Source of the DNA: Pseudomonas morbosilactucae
GTDB taxonomy: Bacteria > Pseudomonadota > Gammaproteobacteria > Pseudomonadales > Pseudomonadaceae
Length of the DNA: 64,000 nucleotides
Direction of reading: 5' to 3'
NCBI RefSeq assembly: GCF_023241715.1
Contig: NZ_JALQCW010000012.1
Location: forward strand, 1-64,000
Shown here: positions 1-10,200 of the stretch, in pieces
Numbering within the stretch: position 1 is the first letter of the stretch
Layout of the letters: each line of letters begins with the position of its first letter
Notes under the pieces: generated by a model
What the model was told of the DNA's origin: nothing
Database searches by the model: none
Seen by the model: the letters and a program-made list of their open reading frames with translations, nothing else
Position numbers and translations under genes: made by a program

Positions 1-1012
1 GTGCCCGGGACACCGTGGATGAAGGCGAAGAGCTGGGCGGGGCGCGTTACCTGAGCCAGGTTCGCGAAGTCCGCGATGACAACGCTCCGTTCGAGAACCG
101 CGCGCCCGTGGCCGTGGGCTCCCGGGCCTTGCGTCTGTTGACCGCCGGCGATGGCTTGAGCGACTACGCCGCCATCGGCCTGGTGCGGGTCAAGGAAAAG
201 CGCGCTGACCGTGCCCTGATCCTCGATGACAGTTACATCCCGCCGGTGCTCGACGTGGCCGCGGCCAAACCCCTGGCGGCGTTCCGCAGCGAGTTGCTGG
301 GCCTGTTGCACCAACGCGGCGAAGCCCTGGCCGGGCGCGTGGTGGCGTCGGGTGCGGGCGGTGCCTCGGAAATTGCCGACTTCATGCTGTTGCAACTGGT
401 CAACCGCGCCCAGCCGCTGATCAGCCACCTGAGCCAGCTCAGCCCATTGCACCCGGAGCGGCTGTACAGCGAGCTGGTGAGCCTGGCCGGTGAGTTCGCG
501 ACCTTTTCCAACAGTGCCCGGCGTCCGGCGGAATACCCGCCGTACCTGCACGACGAACTGGCACCGAGCTTTGCCCCGGTGATGCATGCCCTGCGTGAAG
601 CCCTGTCGATGCTGATCGACAGCAAGGCGATCCCGATCCCGATTGTCGAGAAAGCCTACGGCGTGCACGTGGCCATGCTGGCCGACAAGACCCTGATCGA
701 CAGCGCCAGCTTCATCCTAGTGGTGCGTGCCGATGTGCCCGGCGAAACCCTGCGCGGGCGCTTCGCCCAGCAAAGCAAGGTGGGTTCGGTGGAGCACATC
801 CGCGACCTGGTCAACCTGCAACTGCCGGGCATTGGCCTGTTGCCGCTGCCGGTGGCGCCACGGCAACTGCCGTACACGCCGGCTCGACGTACTACGAACT
901 GGACCGGGGCAGCGAGCACTGGAAACAGCTGATTCATTCCGGCGGTTTCGCGTTCCATGTCGCGGGTGAATTCCCGGGGTTGAACCTGGCCTTCTGGGCC
1001 ATCCGAGGATAA
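1..1012 (+). pseudogene. tssK: T6SS baseplate protein TssK, 5'-partial and frameshifted
   Basis: The gene enters from the left edge and encodes the C-terminal part of TssK, the baseplate subunit that connects the T6SS wedge to the TssJLM membrane complex. The reading frame is intact to a TAC codon at 873-875. One base is then missing: read directly, the frame ends at 930-932. Adding one base (CAC GCC GGC instead of ACGCCGG) restores a typical TssK C-terminus (HAGSTYYELDRGSEHW ... GGFAFHVAGEFPG ... AFWAIRG) with a TAA at 1010-1012. That stop lies 6 bp before tssL, as expected in a tight operon. The rest of the gene looks healthy, so this is either a recent mutation or a sequencing error. TssK is essential for T6SS assembly, so a real frameshift would probably inactivate the system. 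Family confidence is high; pseudogene status is uncertain. Confidence 0.88.
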
Positions 1013-1018
1013 GTCGCG

Positions 1019-2335
1019 ATGCATCCCTTCGACGATTCGAACGGTCAGCCCCCGGCCAATGACCGCACCCAATTCATGCCCCGTCCCGGTGGCCGTGCCC
1101 CGGAAGCCGGGCGCCCGGCACCTGCCCCGGCGTTGGCGATGCCGGCCGCGCCGCTGTCCACCGGCCAGGCCCAGGGCCTCAACCCCCTGGAGAGCGCCGC
1201 CGGGCCGTTGCTGGCGTTGCTGACCCGGCTGCGCAACACCATTGCCCACCCGGCCCCGGCCAGCCTGCGGGCCCAGTTGCTGGGCTACCTGCGCCAGTTC
1301 GAAGAGCGTGCCGAGGCCGCGGGCGTGGTGCGCAACGACGTGCTGCTGGCCCGTTACGCGCTGTGCACCGCCCTCGATGAGGCGGTATTGAGTACGCCTT
1401 GGGGCAGCACCAGCGACTGGGGCAAGCAGAGCCTGCTGATCACCGTGCACAACGAAGCCTGGGGCGGCGAGAAGGTTTTCCAGCTGCTGGAACACTGCCT
1501 GCAAAGCCCACGGGAGCGCCTGTACCTGCTGGAACTGTTGTACCTGTGCATGTGCCTGGGTTTTGAAGGCCGCTACCGGGTGATGAATGACGGTCGCAGC
1601 CAGTTGGAAGCCTTGCGTGAACGCACTGCGGCGGCGATTCGCAGCGCCCGCGGCGAACACGAGCGTGAGCTGTCGCCCCATTGGCGCGGCGTCACCGTGG
1701 CCCGCGACCGGCTGGCGCAATTCATGCCGCCCTGGATCGCCGTGGCCATCGGCGTCGCGCTGCTTCTGGCGTTGCTGTTCGGCCTGCGCCTGAAGCTGGC
1801 GGCGGATGCCGAGCCGGTGTTCAAGAACATCCATGCCCTGGGGGAAATCCCGGTGCAGACCATCGACCGCCAAGTGGCCCAGCCCAAGCTGGTGGAACGT
1901 CCGCGCCTGGCGGGTTTCCTGGCCGACGAAATCCGCGCCGGGCGCGTGGCGGTGGAAGATGCCGTCGACCGCTCAGTGGTGACCATCCGTGGCGACGAAC
2001 TGTTCGCCTCGGCCAGCGCCAGTATTGTCGATGACTACCAGCCGCTGATGCTGCGCATCGCCGACGCCATCCGCAAGGTCAAGGGCGAGGTGCGGGTGAC
2101 CGGTCACAGCGACAATCGGCCGATCGCCACCTTGCGCTTCCCGTCCAACTGGAAGCTGTCCCAGGCCCGCGCCGAGTCGGTGTTGCAGATCCTGGCCGCG
2201 AAGACCGGGCAGCCCGAGCGCTTCAGCGCCGAAGGCCGCAGCGACACCGAGCCGCTGGCATCCAATGCCACCGCCGAAGGGCGGGCGCGTAATCGTCGGG
2301 TAGAAATCACCGTATTGGCGGAGGGCGTCGAGTGA
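1019..2335 (+). CDS. tssL: T6SS inner-membrane protein TssL with C-terminal OmpA-like domain
   Basis: This 438-residue protein is an evolved TssL (DotU/IcmH family). It has a Pro/Ala-rich cytoplasmic N-terminus (1-54) and a DotU helical domain from about residue 55 to 225. One transmembrane helix follows at about 238-258 (WIAVAIGVALLLALLFGL). A periplasmic OmpA/MotB-type peptidoglycan-binding domain occupies about 318-436 (VTGHSDNRP, then FPSNWKLSQARAESV, then RNRRVEIT). TssL forms the membrane complex with TssM and TssJ and docks the TssK baseplate; the OmpA domain anchors it to the cell wall. It starts at ATG 1019, just after the restored tssK stop. Its TGA overlaps the GTG start of tssM by 4 bp, which suggests translational coupling. 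Confidence 0.95.
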   Translation: MHPFDDSNGQPPANDRTQFMPRPGGRAPEAGRPAPAPALAMPAAPLSTGQAQGLNPLESAAGPLLALLTRLRNTIAHPAPASLRAQLLGYLRQFEERAEAAGVVRNDVLLARYALCTALDEAVLSTPWGSTSDWGKQSLLITVHNEAWGGEKVFQLLEHCLQSPRERLYLLELLYLCMCLGFEGRYRVMNDGRSQLEALRERTAAAIRSARGEHERELSPHWRGVTVARDRLAQFMPPWIAVAIGVALLLALLFGLRLKLAADAEPVFKNIHALGEIPVQTIDRQVAQPKLVERPRLAGFLADEIRAGRVAVEDAVDRSVVTIRGDELFASASASIVDDYQPLMLRIADAIRKVKGEVRVTGHSDNRPIATLRFPSNWKLSQARAESVLQILAAKTGQPERFSAEGRSDTEPLASNATAEGRARNRRVEITVLAEGVE

Positions 2336-5300
2336 AGGCGTTGTTGAGTTTTGTGGTCCGCTGGGTGATCCCCTTGCTGGGCCTGATCGCCCTGAGCCTG
2401 ATCATCTGGTTCATCGGGCCGCTGCTGGAATTCCTGGTGCCGGAAGGCCGGCGCTGGGCGTTGATCGTCTTCATCTTCGCGGTGTGGATTGCCTACCGGG
2501 TGTTTCGCATCATTCAGGCCCGGCGCCATGCGGCCAAGGTCTTGCAAAGCCTGGCCGCCGACACCCCGCCGGACCCGGACAGCGTGGCCACTGCCGAAGA
2601 GTTGGCGACCTTGCGCCAGCGTATGGACGAAGCCCTGGCGCTGTTGAAGAAGGCCAAGCTCGGCGGCGACGAACGTCGCAATCTGTATGAGCTGCCGTGG
2701 TACGTGATCATCGGCCCGCCGGGCTCGGGCAAGACCACCGCGCTGGTCAACTCCGGGCTGCACTTTCCCCTGGCGGCCCAGTTGGGTGCCGGTGCGGTGC
2801 GTGGCGTGGGCGGCACCCGCAACTGTGATTGGTGGTTCACCGACCAGGCAGTGCTGCTCGACACCGCTGGCCGCTACACCACCCAAGACAGTCACGCCAC
2901 GGTGGACAAGGCGGCCTGGCTGGGCTTTCTCGACCTGCTGAAAAACCAGCGTTCGCGGCGGCCCATCGACGGCGCCTTCGTCGCCATCAGCTTGTCCGAC
3001 CTGCTGCTGGGCAGCGATGCCGAGCGTGCAGCCCACGCGGCGGCGATCCGCCTGCGCATCCAGGAGCTGTACACCCAGTTGGGGGTGCGGTTTCCGATTT
3101 ACCTGATGCTCACCAAACTGGACTTGGTGCCGGGCTTCATGGAGTTCTTCGACGCCCTGAGCAAGGAAGAGCGGGCCCAGGTTTGGGGCATGACCTTTGC
3201 CCTGGACGACGGCAAGAGCGACGAGAGCCCCCTGGCCCAGTTGCAAAGCGAATTCGCCGGCCTGGAGCAGCGCCTCAATGAGCGGCTGGTGGAGCGCCTG
3301 CAACAGGAGCGCGACCCGGTGCGGCGCGACCTGATCTACGGTTTCCCGCAGCAGTTCGCGGCGCTCAAGGAAAGCCTGCAACACTTCCTCGACGGCGTGT
3401 TCAAGCCCAATGCCTTTGAAGAGCGGGTGCTGCTGCGCGGCGTCTACTTCACCAGTGGCACCCAGGAAGGCAGCCCGATCGACCGACTGATCGGCGCCAT
3501 GGCCCAGAGCATGAACCTGGACCGCCAGCACCTGGCGCGCCAGACCGGCACCGGGCGCAGTTACTTCATCGAAAAACTCTTCAGCGCCGTGGCCTTTGCC
3601 GAACGCGGGCTGGTGGGCGTCAACCCCAAGGTCGAGCGACGCCGCAAGTGGATCGCCCGTGGCGTGCTGGCGGCCACCGTGGCCGTGGTGCTGGTGGTCG
3701 GGACCCTGTGGTTTGTCAGTTACCGGGCCAACCAGGCTTATATCGCCCAGGTGGATCAGCGGGTCGCGCCTTTGGGCGCCACGGTGCAGAACCTCAGCCC
3801 GGCCCAGCGCGATGTGCTGGCGGTGCTGCCCCTGCTCAACGCCACTCGTCATCTGGCCGGTGATGCGCCGGGCTGGGCCGAAGGCCTGGGCCTGTACCAG
3901 GGCGACATGCTCGAAGCCGAATCCGCCAGCGTCTATCGCAAGCTGCTGGTGGCGGTGTTCGCGCCTCGGCTGATGACCCGCATCGAGGAACAACTGCACG
4001 GCGGCGGCAATTCGGACTTCCTCTACGAGGGGCTCAAGGCCTACCTGATGCTGGCGGACAGCGAGCACTATGACCCGGACTTCATCAAGGCCTGGATCAC
4101 CCTGGACTGGGACCGCACGCTGGCCCGCGACCTGCCGCCCGACCAGCGCCAGGCCCTGGCCGGGCACCTGCAAGCCTTGTTCGAGAAGCACCCGCCCAAT
4201 GCGCGCCTGGACCAGCAGTTGATCGACGACCTGCGTCGCCAGTTGCAACAGCTGCCTGTGGCGCAGCGGGTGTATGACCGGGTCAAGCGCGCCAAGCTGC
4301 CGGCCGGCGTAGCGGATTTCCGCCTCAGCGAGGCCGGCGGTCGCGATGCGGCGCTGGTGTTCACCCGCAAGAGCGGCAAGCCGTTGAGCGAACCCCTGAG
4401 CGGCCTGTTCACCGCCAAGGGCTACCGCGAAGGTTTCCTCCTGGCCAGCCTGGACCAGGCCGGCACCCTGGCGGAAGAGCAGTGGGTATTGGGGCGCGAT
4501 CAGGCGGATCAGCAGAACGTCGCCAGCCTGGCGGCGGATGTGCGCCGCCTGTACTTTCAGGACTACGTGCGCCAGTGGGATGCGCTGTTGGCGGACATCG
4601 ACTTTGTGCCGATCACCAGCGTGGCCCAGGCGGCGGATGTGCTGCGGATTCTGTCCGGGCCCAGTTCGCCCTTGAAAAAACTCTTGGTGGCGGTGGCCAA
4701 GGAAACCGACCTGCAACAGGAAGAGCGCCTGCTCGCGGCCCAGGGCCAGAAGGTTGATGGCGGCGTGGACCAGCTCAAGCAACGCCTGGGTTCCCTGCTG
4801 GGTCAGGAGCAGGCGGCCAATCCGTCTGCTGCAGCGCCCACCGACGACCCGGTCAGCGCGCACTTTGCCGACCTCAATAGCCTGGTGAGCAAAGGCGAGG
4901 GCGAGCCGGCGGCCATCGATGGCCTGCTGGCCGACATGAATGCCCTGTATGCCCAAGTCAGCGCCATGGTCGGTGCCAGCGGCGATGCCTTGCTGGGTGA
5001 AGCCAAGAACCAGGCCAGTGCGGCGGCGGCCCGGGTCAGCCTGACCGCCGAGCGCCAACCGCCGCTGGTCCAGGGGCTGGTCAAGTCGGTGGTCAATTCC
5101 ACCACCAACACCATGATGGGCGGGGTGCGCAACCAACTGAACGCGGCCTGGATCAGCGAGGTGGTCAACGTCTATCGCCAGTCCCTGAGCGGCCGTTACC
5201 CGATGTCGCCGGGCAGTGCCCGGGACGCGACCCTGGATGACTTCGGCCAGTTCTTCGGGGTTGGCGGGGTGATGGACAACTACTTCCGCAAATACCTGCA

Positions 5301-5835
5301 GCCTTACGTCAACACCTCGACGACCACCTGGAGCTGGCAGCCGGGCGCCGCACAGAAGCTGGGGATCTCGCCGGGGGTGCTGCAAACCTTCCAGCGCGCA
5401 GCGAATATCCGCGACGCGTTCTTCCGTTCCGGCGGTACCCAACCCACGGTGCGCTTTGAGCTGAAGCCAGTGGCCATGGACGCCAGCATCACCCAGTTCC
5501 TGCTTGATCTGGACGGCCAGCAACTGAGCTACGACCACGGCCCGAGCCGCCCGGTGGCCATGCAATGGCCGAACCCGGGGAGCATCGGTGTGGTGCGCCT
5601 GTCGATCATGCCGCCTTCGGCCAGCGGGCGTTCCGGGGTGACCCTGGACGGCCCCTGGGCCTGGTTCCGCTTGCTGGAGCAATCGGACCTGACCGCGGGC
5701 AACTCGCCGGACCGTTTCAACCTGCGGCTGCGGGTGGACGGGGCGAGCATTTCCTATGAGCTGCGTGCCAACAGCGCCTTCAACCCGTTCAAGAGCCGGG
5801 TGCTCAGCGGCTTCAGCCTGCCGGAGCGGTTATGA
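2332..5835 (+). CDS. tssM: T6SS membrane complex protein TssM (IcmF family)
   Basis: At 1167 residues this is a full-length IcmF/TssM, the large inner-membrane and periplasmic component of the T6SS trans-envelope channel. Two N-terminal transmembrane helices (within 1-60) are followed by a cytoplasmic NTPase-like domain. That domain has a Walker A GPPGSGKT at residues 128-135 and a Walker B-like LLDTAGRY near 175. A third helix lies at about 441-461, and a long periplasmic region runs to the C-terminus, which binds TssJ in characterised homologues. It starts with GTG overlapping the tssL stop (GTGA) and ends with a TGA overlapping the tagF ATG. No defect is visible. Confidence 0.96.
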   Translation: MKALLSFVVRWVIPLLGLIALSLIIWFIGPLLEFLVPEGRRWALIVFIFAVWIAYRVFRIIQARRHAAKVLQSLAADTPPDPDSVATAEELATLRQRMDEALALLKKAKLGGDERRNLYELPWYVIIGPPGSGKTTALVNSGLHFPLAAQLGAGAVRGVGGTRNCDWWFTDQAVLLDTAGRYTTQDSHATVDKAAWLGFLDLLKNQRSRRPIDGAFVAISLSDLLLGSDAERAAHAAAIRLRIQELYTQLGVRFPIYLMLTKLDLVPGFMEFFDALSKEERAQVWGMTFALDDGKSDESPLAQLQSEFAGLEQRLNERLVERLQQERDPVRRDLIYGFPQQFAALKESLQHFLDGVFKPNAFEERVLLRGVYFTSGTQEGSPIDRLIGAMAQSMNLDRQHLARQTGTGRSYFIEKLFSAVAFAERGLVGVNPKVERRRKWIARGVLAATVAVVLVVGTLWFVSYRANQAYIAQVDQRVAPLGATVQNLSPAQRDVLAVLPLLNATRHLAGDAPGWAEGLGLYQGDMLEAESASVYRKLLVAVFAPRLMTRIEEQLHGGGNSDFLYEGLKAYLMLADSEHYDPDFIKAWITLDWDRTLARDLPPDQRQALAGHLQALFEKHPPNARLDQQLIDDLRRQLQQLPVAQRVYDRVKRAKLPAGVADFRLSEAGGRDAALVFTRKSGKPLSEPLSGLFTAKGYREGFLLASLDQAGTLAEEQWVLGRDQADQQNVASLAADVRRLYFQDYVRQWDALLADIDFVPITSVAQAADVLRILSGPSSPLKKLLVAVAKETDLQQEERLLAAQGQKVDGGVDQLKQRLGSLLGQEQAANPSAAAPTDDPVSAHFADLNSLVSKGEGEPAAIDGLLADMNALYAQVSAMVGASGDALLGEAKNQASAAAARVSLTAERQPPLVQGLVKSVVNSTTNTMMGGVRNQLNAAWISEVVNVYRQSLSGRYPMSPGSARDATLDDFGQFFGVGGVMDNYFRKYLQPYVNTSTTTWSWQPGAAQKLGISPGVLQTFQRAANIRDAFFRSGGTQPTVRFELKPVAMDASITQFLLDLDGQQLSYDHGPSRPVAMQWPNPGSIGVVRLSIMPPSASGRSGVTLDGPWAWFRLLEQSDLTAGNSPDRFNLRLRVDGASISYELRANSAFNPFKSRVLSGFSLPERL

Positions 5836-6485
5836 CCGGCCTGGGCCTGTACGGCAAGTTGGCCAGCCGTGGCGACTTTGTCAGCCGGGGCCTGCCCCAG
5901 AGCTTTATCGGCCCTTGGGACAGCTGGTTGGCCGCCGGCTTGCTGGCCAGCCAGACCGCCTTGGGCAGCCAGTGGCTGAATGCGTACCTGGTCAGCCCGT
6001 TGTGGCGCTTCGCCCTGGCTGCCGGGGTCTGTGGGCCGCAGGCGGTGGTGGGTGTGGTGATGCCGAGCATCGACCGGGTCGGGCGCTATTTCCCCCTGAC
6101 CATTGCCGCGCTGCTGGATCAAGACAGCGACCTGGCGTCCCTGGTGAGTGGCCCCGATCACTGGTTTGAACGGGTCGAGGAGTTGCTGTTGGCGACCCTG
6201 GACGACACGGCCAGCTTCGAGGCCCTGGAAAGTGGTTTGCAGGCCCTGGGCGCACCCATGCCCAAGCCGCGTGTGCCCGGCAGCCGTTTTGCCGGCTTGC
6301 GCCAGTTTGCCGTGAATGATCCCGAGGCCCGTGGCGCGGTGCTCGCCGAGTGGGCGTGCGAGGGATCGAGTTTCTGGTGGGGGCGCGGTTCGCCGCAAAT
6401 CAGCCCGATGCTCCTGGGTTGCCAGGGGCTGCCACCGGCCAATGATTTCGCTCAGTTTTTGCTCGGACAAGAAGGTGCCGTCTAA
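5832..6485 (+). CDS. tagF: T6SS-associated protein TagF (post-translational repressor family)
   Basis: This 217-residue protein belongs to the TagF family (former DUF2094). The family hallmark is the N-terminal GLYGKLASRGDFVSRGLP followed by a tryptophan-rich stretch and GVVMPSIDRVGRYFPLTIAA. In P. aeruginosa, TagF represses the H1-T6SS after translation, by a route parallel to PpkA/Fha. The ATG overlaps the tssM stop (ATGA). The pppA start follows the TAA directly, so tssM, tagF and pppA are probably translationally coupled. The length is that of free-standing TagF rather than the TagF-PppA fusions seen in some other species. Confidence 0.93.
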   Translation: MTGLGLYGKLASRGDFVSRGLPQSFIGPWDSWLAAGLLASQTALGSQWLNAYLVSPLWRFALAAGVCGPQAVVGVVMPSIDRVGRYFPLTIAALLDQDSDLASLVSGPDHWFERVEELLLATLDDTASFEALESGLQALGAPMPKPRVPGSRFAGLRQFAVNDPEARGAVLAEWACEGSSFWWGRGSPQISPMLLGCQGLPPANDFAQFLLGQEGAV

Positions 6486-7220
6486 ATGAGTTCTGCGCCG
6501 CAATTGTCCTACCAGTCCGCCAGCTGCAGTCATGTCGGCATGGTGCGGAAAATCAACGAAGACGCCTTCCTCGAAGTCCCGGAATCCGGGCTTTGGGTGG
6601 TGGCCGACGGCATGGGTGGGCACGCCGCTGGGGATTACGTCAGCAGCCTGATCGTCGACAGCCTGCGGCAGATTGCCGAGGGTGCGAGCCTGGAAGACTA
6701 TGTCGCCGCGCTGCGCAACGGCCTGGCCCGGGTGAACGCCGCGGTGCGCGAGGAAACCGCCAATCGTGGCGTGACCATGATGGGCAGCACCGTGGTCCTG
6801 CTGGCGGTACGCGGCGACCGTGGGGCGTGCCTGTGGGCCGGTGACAGCCGCCTGTATCGCCTGCGTGACGGCGAGCTGGAAGCCCTGTCCCGGGACCACA
6901 GCTACGTCCAGGACTTGCAAGACAGCGGCCTGCTCAGCGAGGCCGAGGCGCGGGTGCACCCACGGGCCAACATCGTCACCCGAGCGGTGGGTGTACAGGA
7001 CCATCTGGAACTGTCCCAGGTCGACCTGCAGGTGCGGGCCGGCGACAGTTTCCTGCTGTGCAGCGATGGCCTGAACAAGACCGCCGAAGACCGTGAGCTG
7101 CGCGATGTGCTGTGCCACAGCGAGCCCAATGACGTGGTGCGCAGCCTGATCCACCTGGGCCTGACCCGGGGCGCCCCGGACAACATCACCGCCATCGTCG
7201 TCAAAGCCGCAGGACATTGA
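6486..7220 (+). CDS. pppA: PP2C-family protein phosphatase PppA of the T6SS
   Basis: This is a 244-residue PPM/PP2C serine/threonine phosphatase. Metal-binding motifs are visible: an N-terminal NEDAF, DGMGGHAAGD near residue 41, GDSRLYR in the middle and GAPDNITAIVV at the C-terminus. In the T6SS threonine-phosphorylation pathway PppA removes the phosphate that PpkA places on Fha, which switches assembly off or allows re-targeting. The ATG directly follows the tagF stop codon and the stop overlaps the region of ppkA start codons. Confidence 0.94.
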   Translation: MSSAPQLSYQSASCSHVGMVRKINEDAFLEVPESGLWVVADGMGGHAAGDYVSSLIVDSLRQIAEGASLEDYVAALRNGLARVNAAVREETANRGVTMMGSTVVLLAVRGDRGACLWAGDSRLYRLRDGELEALSRDHSYVQDLQDSGLLSEAEARVHPRANIVTRAVGVQDHLELSQVDLQVRAGDSFLLCSDGLNKTAEDRELRDVLCHSEPNDVVRSLIHLGLTRGAPDNITAIVVKAAGH

Positions 7221-10200
7221 GCATGGACATTCTGATTCCCGGCTACGACATCCAGGGCGAAGTGGGCGAGGGCGCCATGGCCACCGTGTACCTGGCGACC
7301 CAGCGCTCCCTGGAGCGCAAGGTGGCGCTCAAGGTCATGGCGGCGGCGCTGGCGGCCGACCCGAGTTTCTGCGAGCGCTTCCTGCGCGAGGGCAAGACCC
7401 TGGCGCGGCTGTCGCACCCGCACACCGTGACCGTGCATGACATCGGCAATGTCGGTGACCTGTATTACATGGCCATGGAATACCTGCCCAACGGCACCCT
7501 GAAAGAGCGCATCGCCGCCGGCCTGACCCCGGAGCAGGGCCTGGCCTACATTCGCCAGATTGCCTCGGCGCTGGGCTACGCCCATGCCCAGGGGCTGGTG
7601 CACCGCGATGTGAAACCGGCCAACATTCTGTTCCGCGCCGACGGCACCGCTGTGCTTTCGGACTTCGGCATCGCCAAGTCCCTGGATGACCGCACCCAGT
7701 TCACCCAGGCCGGTTTTGCCGTGGGTACCCCGAGCTACATGAGCCCTGAGCAGGCGCGCGGCCAGGACATCGACGGCCGTGCCGACCTCTACGCCTTGGG
7801 CGTGGTGCTGTATGAAATCCTCGTCGGTGAATTGCCGTACAACGGCACTGACGCCTTGTCCACGGCCTTGGCCCACCTGACCGAGCCGATGCCGGAACTG
7901 CCACTGCACCACGGTCGCTACCAGCACATCCTGCGCAAGCTGCTGGCCAAGGACCCGGCCGAGCGTTACGCGGACGCGGCGGCCTTGTTGCGCGCCCTGG
8001 ATCAATTGCCGACGGCGACCCCGGACATCGAGGCAACCCTTATCCAGCCCGTGGCCCTGCCGGCGCAGGCGACGCCGCCCGGTAATGAATTGGCCGGTTT
8101 GACCCCGGTGTCCATCGAGATTCCCCAGCAGGCCCCGCGTGCTGAAACCCGGCCGCCTGCACCCGAGCCGGTAGCGACTCCGACTCCTGCCCCTGCGCCG
8201 TCTCGGCGTGGTTCGACGCCGGTGCTGGCGGGTGTGGCCGTGGCCGTTGCCCTGGCCATCGGTGGTGCCGGTTACTGGTGGCTGGGTGGCGAAAGCCCGG
8301 CGCCAGCGGCCAAGGCGTCTTCATCCTCTTCGACGGCCAACGTGCCTGCGGTGGCAGCGCCGCCGGTGAGCCAGCCGGTGGCGGCGGATGTCGATGGCGG
8401 CCAGCGGCCGTTGTTGATGGCCGGCAAGAAGACCCTGTTCCAGCGCGTATTGAGTAAGCCCGGGGCGAGCTTTTCCAGCGAGCCGGGGGCGGCACCGGGC
8501 CAGGCTGTGCCAGCGTTTTCGGTGCTGTACGTGTACCAGCGCAAGAGCTTCAACGGCAGCGCCTGGCTGCGGGTCGGCGCGGCCAGTGATGGCCGCAGTG
8601 CCGGCTGGTTGCCGGCCGAGCAGGTCAGTGACTGGAAGCAGAGCCTGGTGCTCAAGTTCACCGAGCGTTCCGGCCGTGCGCCGGTGATGTTCGTACGCCA
8701 GGCCGGCGAGCTGGAGCGCCTGCTGGCGGACCCGGCGGCGGCGAAAAACCTGCTGCTCAATGTGCAGAAAAACCCCCAGGACGACCAGCGTGTGTTGGCC
8801 CTGGAGCCGGGGGCCAGCGCGGTGCCTCAGGATCAGTTTTACCTGCTGCCGATTTTCGACTCCAAGGAAAGCTTCGACGAAAACGGCCAGCCGGTGCAGT
8901 TGCTGAATGTGGCGTCCATCGACCCGGGCAACAGCCCGCAAAGCATCAGCGACAGCCGTGGCAAAAGCCTGCCGGCGAACAACCCGCAGGCCGCGGGCGA
9001 TGCCTTCCGCACGGCGGTGGTGCTGGTGGTGGACACCTCGGTGTCGATGCAGCCCTACATCGACCAAGTGCGCGACGTGGTGCATGAGCTGCAAAGCAAG
9101 ATTGCCGAGCGCGGCGAGCTGGACAGCGTCAGCTTCGGCCTGGTGGGGTTTCGCAACAACACCCAGAAAACCCCGGGCCTGGAGTACGTCACCAAGACCC
9201 TGGTGACCCTGGACCAGGGCCGCGACCCGCAGCGTTTCATGGAGCTGGCGCGGCAGGTCAAGGCCACCCATGTGTCCAGCCATTCGTTCAACGAAGACGC
9301 GTTCGCCGGGGTGATGCAGGCGGTGGAAGGCATGGACTGGTCCGGCTACGGCGGCCGCCTGATCCTGCTGGTCAGCGACGCCGGTGCCCTGCGCAAGAAC
9401 GACCCCCTGAGCCGCACCCAGATGAACGAGGCCGAAGTGCGCCAGGCGGCCCTGGGCAAGCAGATCAAGATCTACGCGCTGCACCTGCGTACCGATGCCG
9501 GCAAGAACAATCATGGCTACGCCGAAACCCAGTACCGCACCCTGACCGCCGACGCCAACCCGCAGATCGGCGACCTGTACATTCCGGTGCCGGGTGGCGA
9601 TGTGGCCAAGTTCGGCGAGCGGGTCGGCGAGATCGGCACGGTGTTCGCTGACCTGGTGCATCAGGTGCGTGACAAGCAGGTGCAAGCGGTGCCGGTGCTC
9701 AAGCCGGGGCCGAGCCTGGCGGAGAAATCCGCGGCCATCGGCTACGCCATGCACATGGACTTCCTCGGGCGCCAATCCGCCAGCCAGGCGCCACAGCTGG
9801 TCAGCGCCTGGGCGGCCGACCGCGACCTGACCAACCCGGCGCTGCCGGCGTTCCAGGTCTGCGTGATGCTCACCAAGCTGCAGCTCAACGACCTGCAGCA
9901 ATCGCTGAAGCTCATCGTCGACGCGGCGCGCAAGACCCAGACCTCGCCCAAGGATTTCTTCCAGGAAATCGCCAGCGCCAGTGCCTACATGAGCCGCGAC
10001 CCTTCGGCCTTGCGCAAGGGCGCCAACCTGGCCGACGGCGGCGTGCTGGGCGAGTACCTCGAAGGGCTGCCGTACCGCAGCAAGTCGCTGAACATGACCC
10101 AGGACCTGTGGTTGTCCTTGAGCGTGGCCGAGCAGGAAGACTTTATCGACGAGCTGGATTCGAAAATCCGTCTTTACGAAACCTTCCACAACGACCTGGC

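Noticed and set aside
2104..5682. A 1192-codon open frame antisense to tssM
   Set aside because: It mirrors the tssM codon bias in GC-rich DNA, has no recognisable domain and lies entirely opposite a conserved gene.
8321..10189. A 622-codon open frame antisense to ppkA
   Set aside because: A shadow of the kinase and vWA coding sequence; no domain and no ribosome site.
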